A stretch of DNA of 64,000 bases. Source: Betaproteobacteria bacterium (GTDB lineage: Bacteria > Pseudomonadota > Gammaproteobacteria > Burkholderiales > SG8-39). The stretch covers positions 1 to 64,000 of the forward strand of contig JADJPT010000015.1 in the NCBI GenBank assembly GCA_016713125.1. The letters are read 5' to 3'. Shown here piece after piece: positions 28,184-38,642 of this stretch; position 1 is the stretch's first letter; each line of letters starts with the position of its first letter. A program made the translations under genes and the position numbers. Below the pieces are notes generated by a model. The model was not told the origin of the DNA. It saw nothing but the letters and a program-made list of their open reading frames with translations, and ran no database searches.

Positions 28184-29058
28184 CAGTAGACCTTCTCCGA
28201 GAGGACGCGCAGCAGATACTCGCCGTAGCCGCTCTTGGCCAGCGGCGCGGCCAGCGCGGCGAGCTGAGCGGCATCGATGTAGCCGCAGCGATAGGCGATC
28301 TCCTCGGGACACGACACCTTGAGGCCCTGGCGCCGTTCGATGGTCTCGATGTAGTTCGAGGCCTCGAGCAGCGACTCGTGGGTGCCGGTATCCAGCCAGG
28401 CGTAGCCGCGGCTCATGGGTGTGACGTTGAGTTCGCCCTGCGCCAGATAGGCGCGGTTCACGTCGGTGATCTCCAGTTCGCCGCGCGGCGAGGGTTTGAG
28501 CCCGGCGGCGATCTCGATCACCCGGTTGTCGTAGAAGTACAGGCCGACCACGGCGTAGCGCGACTTGGGCTGCGCCGGCTTCTCCTCGATGCTGACGGCG
28601 CGGCCGGCAGCATCGAATTCGACCACCCCGTAGCGTTCGGGATCCTTGACCGCGTAGGCGAACACCGTGGCGCCGCGCTCCTGCGCCGCCGCACGCCTGA
28701 GCAGGTTGGAAAGTTCGTGCCCGTAGAAGATGTTGTCGCCCAGCACCAGGGCGACGCTGTCCTGCCCGATGAACTCGCGGCCAATCAGAAACGCCTGCGC
28801 CAGCCCGTCCGGCGAGGGCTGTACCGCGTACTTGAGGGAGATGCCCCATTGCGAACCGTCGCCCAGCAGCTGCTCGAAGCGCGGCGTGTCCTGCGGCGTC
28901 GAGATCACCAGGATGTCGCGGATGCCCGCCAGCATCAGCGTGCTGAGCGGGTAGTACACCATCGGCTTGTCGTAGATCGGCAGCAGTTGCTTGGAGACGA
29001 CCTGCGTCACCGGATACAGACGGGTGCCGGAACCGCCGGCGAGGATGATGCCCTTCAT
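28180..29058 (-). CDS. rfbA: glucose-1-phosphate thymidylyltransferase (RmlA)
   Basis: 292 residues, intact. Start MKGIILAGGSGTRLYPVTQV at 29058, overlapping the rmd stop by four bases. It carries the signature GGSGTRLYP, then SKQLLPIYDKPMVYYPLSTL, VLGDNIFYGHELSNLL, YGVVEFDAAGRAVSIEEKPA and LEITDVNRAYLAQGEL, all hallmarks of the short RmlA form. It couples glucose 1-phosphate with dTTP to make dTDP-glucose, the first step toward dTDP-L-rhamnose. Its partner enzymes are RmlB at 31030, RmlC at 27637 and RmlD at 26768; the gmd and rmd genes lie between rmlB and rmlA. Confidence 0.95.
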   Translation of the reverse strand: MKGIILAGGSGTRLYPVTQVVSKQLLPIYDKPMVYYPLSTLMLAGIRDILVISTPQDTPRFEQLLGDGSQWGISLKYAVQPSPDGLAQAFLIGREFIGQDSVALVLGDNIFYGHELSNLLRRAAAQERGATVFAYAVKDPERYGVVEFDAAGRAVSIEEKPAQPKSRYAVVGLYFYDNRVIEIAAGLKPSPRGELEITDVNRAYLAQGELNVTPMSRGYAWLDTGTHESLLEASNYIETIERRQGLKVSCPEEIAYRCGYIDAAQLAALAAPLAKSGYGEYLLRVLSEKVYW

Positions 29059-29992
29059 GCCGAAACCTGCTGTTGAGCGGGGGCCGAATGATACATCCAG
29101 GCGAGCGTGTCCTCGAGCGGGATGGAGGGGAACGGGCCGAGCGCGGCGCGCAGCCTGGCCGGCGAGCCGACCAGCCTTTCGATCTCGTTGGCGCGCATGA
29201 ATTCCTCGTTGACCGTGATGCGCGGCGCATGGCCGGACAGGCGCGCGAGCATGGCGAGGATCATGTCCACGGACGTGCCGATGCCGGAACACAGGTTGAA
29301 CACCTCGGAACGCAGGTCACTGGCCAGCAGCCGGGCATAGGCCTCGGCCACCCAGCGCACGTCGGAGAAGTCGCGAACCACGTCGGTGCGGCCGAGCGCG
29401 ATCTCCGGCTCCCGGTGGCGAAAGGCGGCCACCAGCTTGGGCACGATGAACTTCTCGTCCTGCCCGACGCCGGTGTAGTTGAACGGGCGCGCGATCAGGA
29501 TGGGCAGGCGCGCCTGCCAGGCCGCGGCCAGGCGTTCGACCTCGCATTTGCTGTGCGCGTATTCGTTGGCCGGCGCCAGTGGCGCGTCCTCGGTGATCGG
29601 CGACAGCGGCGCATTGCCGTAGACGTTGGCCGAACTGACCAGCACCAGCTTGCGCGGCGCGACGCCCGGCGCGACGCAGGCCTCGAGCAGGTTGCGCGTG
29701 CCGTGCACGTTGATGGCGACCATCGCGTCGGCATCGGCGAACGGCACGAAACTGATGGCGGCCAGATGCACGACGTAATCCGGCGCGACCCGCGCGACCG
29801 CCTCGCGCAACGCCGCGGCATCGGTGATCTCGCAGGCCAGATCGCCGGGCGCACCCCGCTCGCCCGGACGGTAAAGTCCGGTCACCGCGGCGCCCGCCTG
29901 TTCGAGCCGCGCGCGCACATAGGGGCCGGTGAAGCCGCTGGCCCCGGTGAGCAGGGCGCGGCGCCCGGCGAACGCGTCGCGCAGCGCCTCGC

Positions 29993-29996
<4 letters not shown>
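29055..29996 (-). CDS. rmd: GDP-6-deoxy-D-mannose (GDP-4-dehydro-D-rhamnose) reductase
   Basis: 313 residues from a TTG start at 29994-29996 that overlaps the gmd stop (TTGA). NAD site RRALLTGASGFTGPYVRARL; VVHLAAISFVPFADADA; catalytic VSSANVYGNA and NEYAHSKCEVERLA (YxxxK-like with AHSK); ILIARPFNYTGVGQDEKFIV and VRDFSDVRWVAEAYARLLA. This pattern fits Rmd, which reduces the Gmd product to GDP-D-rhamnose. The neighbour gmd supports this strongly. Other SDRs that reduce GDP-4-keto-6-deoxymannose cannot be excluded without a full alignment. No in-frame ATG lies close to a plausible start, so TTG is preferred. Confidence 0.85.
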
Positions 29997-31029
<1,033 letters not shown>

Positions 31030-31033
<4 letters not shown>

Positions 31034-32094
31034 GCCGCGCCTCGCTGCGCATAGTTCATGTCGGTCCACGCCCGGTAGGCGCCGCTCGTGACTTCGGCCA
31101 CCCAGTCCTGGTTCTGCAGATACCACATCACGGTTTTCCTCATTCCGCTGGCAAATGTCTCGCTCGGCCGCCAGCCCAGTTCGGCGCGCAGCTTGCGCGC
31201 GTCGATGGCGTAGCGGCGATCGTGGCCCGGGCGGTCCTGCACAAAGGTGATCAGGTCTTCGTAGCCGCCGGCGCGCGGACGCGCCTCGGCCAGCAGCGCG
31301 CACAGGGTGCGCACCACGTCGATGTTCTTCATCTCGCTCTCGCCGCCGACGTTGTAGACCTCGCCGGGCCGGCCGCGCGCCAGCACCTCGCGGATCGCCG
31401 CGCAATGGTCGCCGACATACAGCCAGTCGCGCACGTTGAGTCCGTCGCCATAGACCGGCAGCGGCTTGCCGGCCAGCGCGTTGTGGATCATCAGCGGGAT
31501 CAGCTTCTCGGGGAACTGGTAGGGACCGTAGTTGTTCGAGCAGTTGGTGGTCAGCACCGGCAGTCCGTAGGTGTGGTGCCAGGCGCGCACCAGGTGGTCG
31601 GAGCCGGCCTTGGAGGCGCTGTACGGGCTGTTGGGCGCGTACGGCGTGGTCTCGCTGAACGCCGGGTCGTGCGGACCCAGCGATCCGTACACCTCGTCGG
31701 TCGAGACATGCAGGAAGCGGAACGCGTCGCGCTCCGCGCCGGGCAGTGCGGACCAGTGCGCGCGCGCCTCTTCGAGCAGGCTGAAGGTGCCCAGCACGTT
31801 GGTCTGCACGAAATCGCCGGGGCCGTGGATCGAGCGGTCGACGTGGCTTTCGGCGGCGAAATGCACGATGGCGCGCGGCCGGTGCTCGGCCAGCAGGCGG
31901 CGCACCAGGGCGCGGTCGTTGATGTCGCCCTGCACGAAGCGATGGCGCGGGTCGCCGCGCAGGGCCGCGAGGTTGCGCAGGTTGCCCGCGTAGGTGAGCT
32001 TGTCGAGCGTGAGCAGCGGCTCGCCATCCACAGCGAGCGCGCCCAGCACGAAGTTGGCGCCGATGAACCCCGCGCCGCCGGTGATCAGAATCAT
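31030..32094 (-). CDS. rfbB: dTDP-glucose 4,6-dehydratase (RmlB)
   Basis: 354 residues, intact. NAD site MILITGGAGFIGANFVLGAL; FAAESHVDRSIHGPGDFVQT; FLHVSTDEVYGSLGPHDP; YSASKAGSDHLVRAWHHTYG (YxxxK); TTNCSNNYGPYQFPEKLIPL; GLNVRDWLYVGDHCAAI; and DRPGHDRRYAIDARKLRAEL. All are textbook RmlB. It dehydrates dTDP-glucose to the 4-keto-6-deoxy form. The gene starts 10 bases after the GT9 stop and overlaps gmd. Confidence 0.95.
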
Positions 32095-32104
32095 GGGCGC
32101 TATT

Positions 32105-33226
32105 CTAAAGGAGCGGCGCGCTCCGGCCTCGCGCGGGCAGCGCCGCCAGCACCTGTGCGACGGAAATGCCCTGCATGCAGCGCGCGGCGGGGCACTCGGC
32201 CGGGCTGCGATTGCAGCGCCGCACCCATTCGAGCTCGCGCTTGAACAGGTGGCGCTGATCGCGGCACGGAAAATCGGCGACCGTCACCTCGGCATAGGCG
32301 CTGTCGCGCCAGAACTCGCCGCGGCCGAACAGCTGGGCCGAGCCCGGGCCGAACAGGGCGGCGGTGGGTACGCCCGCGAGTTTGGCCAGATGCGCGACGC
32401 CGGTGTCCAGCGTCACCAGCATATCCGCGCCGGACAGCAGGCGCCAGAGCTGCGCCAGATCCAGTGCGCCCGCATAGCTGCGATGACGGCCCTGCGGGTC
32501 GATGCCGGCGACCCGCTGCGCCTCGCCGGGACCCGCGCTCCACACCGGCGCGATGCCGCGTTGCTCGAGCGCCTGCGCGAGTTCACGCCACTTGCCGTCC
32601 TCCCAGAGCCGCAACGGCGAGCCGGCGCCCACGTGCAGCACGGCATAGGGAGCGCCGGGCGCGTCGTAGTCCGCCGCCGGCGGCGCGGGCCAGTCTGCGG
32701 GGCTGTGGCGCAGGCCGCGCAGTTGCGCCTCGTCGACCCCGGACAGCAGCGCGAACAGGTCGGCCAGCGCAGTCGGCCGCGCCGGCAGGGCGAGCAACTC
32801 GTCGCACAGCGCGTCCTTCCATGCCGGCCGGGCGCCCGCGAAGGCGACCACCCAGCGCGCGCCCAGCGCGCGCGCCTGCAGCACGTAGCGGTTCTCGCCC
32901 GGCAGCAGCACCAGATCGGCGCCGCGCGCCGGCGCGAGCGCCGCCCAGGCGCCGGCCATGCGCTCCGCGTACGGCAGCACCTGCGCGCCGTACGGCCTGG
33001 CGGCGAACAGCGGCGCGATCTCGGGCTTGGCGGTGACGAACAGAGCAGCCTGCGGGAACCGCAGTCGCAGCGCCGCCAGCAGGGGGGCGAGCATCAGCGT
33101 GTCGCCCAGCAGCAATTCGTGCAGCACCAGGATCTTCGCCGGCTGCGCGGGCCGCAGGCGCGGCCCGCGCATGGCGCCCAGCGCCGCGCGGGCGAGCACT
33201 CCGAGGCGATGGGCGGTACGCGGCAT
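32105..33226 (-). CDS. family 9 glycosyltransferase (heptosyltransferase-like)
   Basis: 373 residues. Start MPRTAHRLGVLARAALGA at 33226. The family core is KILVLHELLLGDTLMLAPLL, LLPGENRYVLQARALGARWV, YAVLHVGAGSPLRLWEDGKW, SYAGALDLAQLWRLLSGADM and LVTLDTGVAHLAKLAGVPTA followed by LFGPGSAQLFGRG. These are GT9 features: a variant of the G-D-x-x-x-x-P N-terminus and the donor-site D-T-G-x-x-H-L. A Cys-rich tail (CRDQRHLFK; CNRSPAECPAARCMQG) is unusual. GT9 enzymes add heptose or related sugars to LPS. It lies 83 bases after the GT4 gene and 10 bases before rmlB. Which sugar is used is unknown. Confidence 0.85.
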   Translation of the reverse strand: MPRTAHRLGVLARAALGAMRGPRLRPAQPAKILVLHELLLGDTLMLAPLLAALRLRFPQAALFVTAKPEIAPLFAARPYGAQVLPYAERMAGAWAALAPARGADLVLLPGENRYVLQARALGARWVVAFAGARPAWKDALCDELLALPARPTALADLFALLSGVDEAQLRGLRHSPADWPAPPAADYDAPGAPYAVLHVGAGSPLRLWEDGKWRELAQALEQRGIAPVWSAGPGEAQRVAGIDPQGRHRSYAGALDLAQLWRLLSGADMLVTLDTGVAHLAKLAGVPTAALFGPGSAQLFGRGEFWRDSAYAEVTVADFPCRDQRHLFKRELEWVRRCNRSPAECPAARCMQGISVAQVLAALPARGRSAPLL

Positions 33227-33281
33227 TCTTAGAGATTCACTTTGCGAGATTGGCTTCTGGAGCGGCTTCCAGGGCAGTTTT

Positions 33282-33299
33282 TGTATCGACAAAGATACA
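33282..33299. promoter_or_regulatory. small inverted repeat upstream of the GT9 gene
   Basis: TGTATC and GATACA form a perfect 6-bp stem around GACAAA, flanked by runs of T on the plus strand. It lies in the 83-base gap between the GT4 and GT9 genes, 56 bases before the GT9 start. On the transcribed strand no U-run follows, so a terminator is not supported; a binding site or mRNA hairpin is possible. Confidence 0.25.
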
Positions 33300-33309
33300 T
33301 TTTCGGATC

Positions 33310-34443
33310 TCAGGCACGGCCCTCGCCGACCGCCGCCGCGAACACCGCCTCCATGTCGTCGAGCATGCGTTCGAGCGAGAAGCGCTTCAGGCAATGCACG
33401 CGCGCCGCCGCGCCCAGGCCGGCGCGCAGGCCGGCATGGGCGATCAGTTGCACCAGCGCCGCGCGCAGGGCCGCGGCATCCTGCGCCGGCACCACCAGGG
33501 CGGTCTCCTCGTGCAGGGCCAGCTCCGCGATGCTGCCGGCGGTGGTGGTCACGCAGGGCAGCGCGGTCAGCATGGCCTGGATCAGCGCCTGCGGCACGCC
33601 CTCGTTGGCGTACGAAGGCAGCGCGAACACATCCATGACCTGCAGCCAGGGCACCACGTCGTTCTGGTTGCCCGGCATGAACACGCGCCCCTGCAGGCCG
33701 AGTTCTGCGACCTGCTTCTCCAGTGCCTCGCGCTGCGGCCCGTCGCCGACGATCACCAGCGCGGTATCCGCCGGCAGGCCGGCGAAGGCGTCGAGCAGGT
33801 AGAGGTGGCCCTTCCAGCTGCGCAGCGTGGCGACGATGCCGACCAGCGTCGCCTCGGCCGGCAGGCCAAGGCGCGCGCGCGCGGCTATGCGCGCTTCGGC
33901 GTGCGCGGCCGGCTGGAAGCGCTGCGTGTCGATGCCGGTGGGCACCGAGACGATGCGCTCGGCCGGATAGCCGTTGTCCTCGGACAGCGTGCGACGCAGC
34001 GTCTCGCCGGTGGTCACGATGCGGCTGGCCGCGCTGGCGTACAGCCAGCGCGTGGCGGCGTTACGCGGCACCGGCGCCGAGATATGCCGCGTGCGCACGA
34101 TGGGCACCGGGCGGCCCTGCATCAGCATGGCCAGCGCCACCAGCCAGGAGTCGGTGGAGCTGTGGGTGTTGAACACGTCCGGGCGTGCGTCCTCGCGATG
34201 CTCCCGGTACCAGCCCATCAGCGCGTTCAGGCCGGCGAGGTTCTTGCGCCCGATGGGCAGCGCCTCGACCGGCACCCCGTAGCGCGGCGCCTCGGCATGG
34301 ATGCGGGCGTTGGCCGGACACAGCAGGCGCACGCGATGGCCGCGCCCGATCAGGCCCTGGGCCTCGGTCAGGATGCGGATCTCCTGCCCACCCCAGCCCA
34401 GCGAGGACTCGGTGTGCACGATGGACAGCGGGACACGCTTCAT
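33310..34443 (-). CDS. family 4 glycosyltransferase
   Basis: 377 residues, intact. N-terminus VPLSIVHTESSLGWGGQEIR with the glycine-rich acceptor-side loop, a long middle including VFNTHSSTDSWLVALAMLM and PIVRTRHISAPVPRN, then the donor domain: ERIVSVPTGIDTQRFQP, ATLVGIVATLRSWKGHLYLL, TALVIVGDGPQREALEKQV and PSYANEGVPQALIQAMLTAL, where the ExxxxxxxE motif is EGVPQALIQA. It is a retaining GT-B transferase, likely acting on LPS core or O-antigen. It starts 19 bases after the MsbA-like stop. The sugar and acceptor are not deducible. Confidence 0.88.
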   Translation of the reverse strand: MKRVPLSIVHTESSLGWGGQEIRILTEAQGLIGRGHRVRLLCPANARIHAEAPRYGVPVEALPIGRKNLAGLNALMGWYREHREDARPDVFNTHSSTDSWLVALAMLMQGRPVPIVRTRHISAPVPRNAATRWLYASAASRIVTTGETLRRTLSEDNGYPAERIVSVPTGIDTQRFQPAAHAEARIAARARLGLPAEATLVGIVATLRSWKGHLYLLDAFAGLPADTALVIVGDGPQREALEKQVAELGLQGRVFMPGNQNDVVPWLQVMDVFALPSYANEGVPQALIQAMLTALPCVTTTAGSIAELALHEETALVVPAQDAAALRAALVQLIAHAGLRAGLGAAARVHCLKRFSLERMLDDMEAVFAAAVGEGRA

Positions 34444-34461
34444 GCGGCCCTCATCGCGCCA

Positions 34462-36263
34462 TCACTGCGCGGGCTGCGCATCGTCGGCATACTGGATGCG
34501 GTACAGCCGCGAGTAGGTGCCGCCCGCGGCCAGCAGTTCGGCATGGCGGCCGGATTCGACGATGCGTCCGCGCTCCAGCACCACGATGCGGTCGGCGTTC
34601 TCGATGGTCGACAGCCGGTGCGCGATCACCAGCGTGGTGCGTCCGCGCATCAGCACATCCAGCGCGGCCTGCACCTGGCGCTCGGACTCCGAATCCAGCG
34701 CCGAAGTCGCCTCGTCGAGGATCAGCACCGGCGCGTCCTTGAGCAGGGCGCGCGCGATCGCCAGTCGCTGGCGCTGTCCGCCCGACAGGCGCAAGCCGTT
34801 CTCGCCGATCATGGTCTGCAGCCCGTCCGGCGTCTCGCGGATGAAATCCATGGCGTGCGCGGCCTCCGCTGCGGCGATGATCTGCGCCTGGCTGGCCCCG
34901 CCCATGCGCCCGTAGGCGATGTTGGCGGCGATGGTGTCGTTGAACAGCACCACGTCCTGCGACACCAGCGCAATGTTGGCGCGCAGGCTGTCCAGGGTCA
35001 GCGCCTGTATGTCGTGGCCGTCCAGCGTGATGCGGCCCACCGAGGGCACATAGAAGCGCGGCAACAGGTTGGCGATGGTGGTCTTGCCGCCGCCAGAACC
35101 GCCGACCAGGGCCACGGTCTGCCCGGGCTCGATGGTCAGGCTCAACTCCCTGAGCGCCGGCTCGGTGCGCGTCGAGTAGGTGAAGCCGACGGCCTCGAAG
35201 GCGATGCGCCCCTGGGCGCGTGCCAGCACGATGGTGCCGCGGTCCTCCTCGACCGGCTGGTCGATCAGGCCGAACACGCTCTCTGCCGCGGCCAGCCCGC
35301 GTTGCAGCGGGGCGTTGATCTCGGTCAGGCGTTTCATCGGCGCGAGCAGCATCAGCATGGCGGTGATGAACGACACGAACTCGCCGATGGTGGTGCGCGC
35401 CGAAAGCGATTCCTGCAGGGCGATGTAGACGATGATGGCCAGCGCCATGGCCGCCAGCACCTGGGTGATCGGCACGATCAGCGCCGCGGGCACGGTCTGG
35501 CGCATGTTGTAACCGCGCAGCTCCTGGTTGGCGCGCGCGAAGCGGGCCGACTCGTAGTCCTGGCCGCCGAACACCTTGACCACCTTGTGGCACTCGATGG
35601 TCTCCTCCAGCACGTGCGTCAGATTGCCCATGGCGCGCTGCGCGCCGCGGCTCATCTCGCGCAGCCGTCGCGAAACAGGCGCACCACCACCGAGACCAGC
35701 GGCCCCACCACCAGCGCCACCAGCGTCAGCTTCCAGTTGATGTACATCAGCCAGGCGAGCAGCCCGAGCACCGCCAGGGAGTCGCGCACCAGCACCGTCA
35801 GCACCGTGGTCGCGGCGGCGGTCACGCCGGCCACGTCGTAGGCGATCTTGGACATCAGCGCGCCGGAACTTTGGTCGTCGAAGAAGCTGGTGGGCAGCCG
35901 CACCAGGCGGTTGAACATGGCCGCGCGCAGGTCCAGCACCACACGGTTCGACACCCAGGCGAGGAAATAGGCAGAGGCGAAGGTCAGCATGCCGCGCAGC
36001 ACGAAGATGCCGATCAGCGCACCGGCGAACATCAGCGGGGTGGAGGGCCCCGCACCGCCCGCCGCCGCGCCGCCCGCCTTGAAGCCGCCATCCAGCAGCG
36101 GCTTCATCAACGCGGGGAACAGCGGTTCGGTGGCCGCCACGGCGATCATGCCCAGCAGCGCCAGCCCGAACACGCGCGCGTGCGGCCTCACATAGGAAAG
36201 CAGCCGCAGGTACAGCGCGCGGCTTTCGTAATGCGGCGTGTCCGCGTGACCCGCGCCGCTCAA
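34462..36263 (-). CDS. msbA: lipid A/polysaccharide ABC exporter, MsbA-like (frameshifted)
   Basis: About 600 residues, fused transmembrane and ATPase domains. The start at 36261-36263 overlaps the WaaG-like stop. The first half has six-helix exporter segments (ALLGMIAVAATEPLFPAL; GALIGIFVLRGMLTFASAYF; VGPLVSVVVRLF). A one-base shift near 35655 breaks the frame at RLFR; the other frame continues REMSRGAQRAMGNLTHVLEE. The ATPase domain has Walker A VALVGGSGGGKTTIANLL, the signature RLSGGQRQRLAIARALL, Walker B VLILDEATSALDSESERQ and H-loop LVIAHRLSTIENADRI. MsbA flips lipid A-core across the inner membrane. Its place between LPS glycosyltransferases supports that, though export of another lipid-linked glycan is possible. 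Confidence 0.88.
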
Positions 36264-37432
36264 GCCGCGTTCTCCGCGGTCGCGCGGGTTTCGCCCAGCA
36301 GCGTGCGGTACAAGGCGATCATCTGTTCTGCCATGGTGTCGATTCCGAAGGATTCCGTGCTGCGCCGCGCCGCCTCAGCGGCGATCACGACGGCGGCGGA
36401 CTGCGCCAGCCCCGCCGCATCCTGCATGCACCCGGCCAGTCCGGGCACGTCGTCCGGGGCGCACACCCAGCCGTTCACGCCGGGTTGCACGAGTTCGGCC
36501 GCGCCGCACTGCGTGCTGACGATCGCCGGCAGGCCCATCGCCAGCGCCTCCAGCGCGGTGTTGGGGAACGGATCGTAACGCGTGGGCAGGATAAAGCAAT
36601 CGGCCGCCGCATACACCGGCCGCACGTCCTCGATGCCGCCGAGGAACAGCACGCGACCGGCGAGTCCCGCGCGTTCGGCCTGCGACTCGAAGCGCGCCGC
36701 GGCGCGATCGCGGCCGGCCACCAGCAGGCGCACATGGTGCACGCCGCGCGCCGCGAGTTCGGCCAGCGCGGCGATCGCCGCGCCGAGGCCCTTGCGCGCA
36801 AAGCCCGAGCCGACGAAGGCGTACACCGTGTCGTCCTCGGCGCAGCCGTAGCGCGCACGCGCCGTGGCGCGCAACGCGGCCCGCTCACGCGGGTGGAAAT
36901 GTTCGAGATCCACGCCGTTGTAGATCACGTGCAGCTTGGCGGCGGCACCCGGGAAGTGGCGACGGATTTCGTCGGCCACCATCTGCGAGTTGCAGATCAC
37001 CGCACGCAGTCGCGGATCCTCGAACATGGCCTTCTCCGCCGCACAGACATAGCGGTGCCACAGGTTCAGCCGCATGCCCAGGCGTTCGGCCGGGCCAGCA
37101 GCGGCGGCGCGGTAGGCGAGCCACTGCCGGTGCACGCCGTCGCCGGCACGGTACAGGTCGCAACCCGCGATGCGCTCGTGCGACTGCACCAGGTCGAAGT
37201 GCTCGCGCGCCAGCACCGCGCGCACGCCACGCGCAAAACCCAGGTCGCGCCACAACCGACCGACATGGAAGGGGTCGACGAGCAGCGCGCGGCGCGCGCC
37301 CGCGCCGCGCCAGGCGCGTGTGATCAGCGTGATCTCGGCACCCTCTTTCTCCAGCGCGCCGATGGCGCGCTCGACGAAGCGCTCCGCGCCGCCGTAAGGG
37401 TTGTAGCGCTGGCGCACCAGGGCAATGCGCAC
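36260..37432 (-). CDS. family 4 glycosyltransferase, WaaG-like (LPS core transferase)
   Basis: 390 residues. A GTG start at 37430-37432 gives MRIALVRQRYNPYGGAERFV, the GGAERFV loop typical of WaaG. Next come DLVQSHERIAGCDLYRAGDG and VHRQWLAYRAAA, VICNSQMVADEIRRHFPGAA, LHVIYNGVDLEHFHPRERA, DTVYAFVGSGFARKGLGAAI and LPTRYDPFPNTALEALAMGL (ExxxxxxxE region) with QCGAAELVQPGVNGW. WaaG adds the first glucose to the inner-core heptose. The gene follows a WaaQ-like heptosyltransferase by 8 bases and overlaps the msbA start. High similarity to WaaG in the N-terminal loop makes LPS-core glycosylation likely. Confidence 0.88.
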   Translation of the reverse strand: MRIALVRQRYNPYGGAERFVERAIGALEKEGAEITLITRAWRGAGARRALLVDPFHVGRLWRDLGFARGVRAVLAREHFDLVQSHERIAGCDLYRAGDGVHRQWLAYRAAAAGPAERLGMRLNLWHRYVCAAEKAMFEDPRLRAVICNSQMVADEIRRHFPGAAAKLHVIYNGVDLEHFHPRERAALRATARARYGCAEDDTVYAFVGSGFARKGLGAAIAALAELAARGVHHVRLLVAGRDRAAARFESQAERAGLAGRVLFLGGIEDVRPVYAAADCFILPTRYDPFPNTALEALAMGLPAIVSTQCGAAELVQPGVNGWVCAPDDVPGLAGCMQDAAGLAQSAAVVIAAEAARRSTESFGIDTMAEQMIALYRTLLGETRATAENAA

Positions 37433-37440
37433 CGCCGCCC

Positions 37441-38547
37441 CTAGCCTCGCACCGGGTGCGGGGTCAGCAGCAGGCGCTCGGCGGCCGCGTGCACCTGCTC
37501 GACGCCGAGCGTGGTCAGGCATTCGCTGAGCTTGCCGCCGCCGCAACCGTCGTTGCCGCACGGCCGGCAGGCATGCCCGCTGGTCACCACCGCGTGCGGC
37601 ACCATCCATGGCCCCCATTCGTGCTCGCCGCTGGGCCCGAACAGCGCCACCACGGGCGTGCCGGTGGCGCTGGCCAGGTGCATGGGCATGGAATCCACGC
37701 AGATCGAGAGCCTTGCCCGCGCGATCAGCGCCGCCAGCTCCTTGAGGGTGAGCCGCCCGGCCAGGTTCACAATGGGGGTGCGCGCATGGGCGACGATCTC
37801 GGCCACCAGCGCGAGCTCCTCGGGATCCGGCGCCGCGGTGAGCACGATGCGGCCTCGCCACCGCCCGTCCGCTGCCAGCCGGTCGATCAGCGCGGCGGTG
37901 CTCTGCGCCGGCCAGCACTTGAACTTCCAGCGCGAGGCGGGATGCAAATGCACGAACTCGCCCTGCGCCAGGCCATGCGCCGCCAGGGTCGCAGCCACGC
38001 TGCGCTCGGCCTCCTCGCCGGCGTTGATGCCGACGCGCCGCTCCTCGGCCGCAGGCTGGATGCCGATGCGGCGCAGCGCGTCGAGATTGAGTTCGACCTG
38101 GTGGCGGCGACCGTTGCGCGGCAGCGCATACAAGTGACTGAAGCTGCGCTTCCAGAACCTGCCGCGGTCGGCCACGGCCGGCGCCACCGACCAGCGCGCG
38201 CCCAGGTGGCGCGCCAGCCAGGCACCGCGCGGCTGTTCGGAGAGGTGGACGATCAGGTCGTAGCGGCGCGCGCGCAGGGCGGCGAACAGGCGCCACTCCG
38301 CAGCCAGTCGCTGCGCCGCGCCGGCGTGGCGCCATTTGCGGCCGATGGTGTGCAACTGCGCGAGCGCGGGATGTCCGCTCAGCATGGCCGCGGTGTCGTC
38401 GTAGACCAGCGCATCGATCTCGAGTTGCGGGGCGTGGACCTTCAGCGCGGAGAGCACGGGCGAGGCGAGCAGCACGTCGCCGTGGTGGCGCAGCTTGATG
38501 ACCAGCGCGCGCGCGAGTCCGGCGAGTGGAACGGCATCCTTCAGCAT
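37441..38547 (-). CDS. waaQ: LPS heptosyltransferase III-like (WaaQ-type, GT9)
   Basis: 368 residues, intact. It opens with LARALVIKLRHHGDVLLASP, VLSALKVHAPQLEIDALVYD and DLIVHLSEQPRGAWLARHL, as in WaaQ. The donor half has FVHLHPASRWKFKCWPAQST, IVNLAGRLTLKELAALIARA, LSICVDSMPMHLASATGTPV (D-S-x-P-x-H) and VALFGPSGEHEWGPW, then a Cys-rich tail (GHACRPCGNDGCGGGKLSEC). It adds a heptose to the LPS inner core. It is the first gene of the operon that runs down to rmlD. The NDP-heptose could come from the general hld pathway or from the enzymes at 19.8-25.3 kb. Confidence 0.88.
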   Translation of the reverse strand: MLKDAVPLAGLARALVIKLRHHGDVLLASPVLSALKVHAPQLEIDALVYDDTAAMLSGHPALAQLHTIGRKWRHAGAAQRLAAEWRLFAALRARRYDLIVHLSEQPRGAWLARHLGARWSVAPAVADRGRFWKRSFSHLYALPRNGRRHQVELNLDALRRIGIQPAAEERRVGINAGEEAERSVAATLAAHGLAQGEFVHLHPASRWKFKCWPAQSTAALIDRLAADGRWRGRIVLTAAPDPEELALVAEIVAHARTPIVNLAGRLTLKELAALIARARLSICVDSMPMHLASATGTPVVALFGPSGEHEWGPWMVPHAVVTSGHACRPCGNDGCGGGKLSECLTTLGVEQVHAAAERLLLTPHPVRG

Positions 38548-38567
38548 GCGCGGAAGATAGCAGATTC

Positions 38568-38596
38568 GCGCCCCGCCCCTGTTTCAGGCGGGGCGC
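38568..38596. terminator. strong GC-rich hairpin between cobQ and the LPS operon
   Basis: GCGCCCCGCC (38568-38577) pairs perfectly with GGCGGGGCGC (38587-38596) around a 9-base loop. It lies 46 bases after the cobQ stop and 20 bases before the waaQ start on the minus strand. No U-run follows on that strand, so it may be a Rho-independent-like pause, an attenuator of the LPS operon, or an mRNA end stabiliser. Confidence 0.5.
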
Positions 38597-38642
38597 AGAT
38601 CGGCGCAGACGAGGACCTCGCGCCGTGCGCCGCGGCGCGCGT

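Noticed and set aside
26768..29230. Long minus-strand frame covering rmlD, rmlC and rmlA
   Set aside because: It joins the real RmlD frame to out-of-frame sequence of RmlC and RmlA; only the RmlD end is real.
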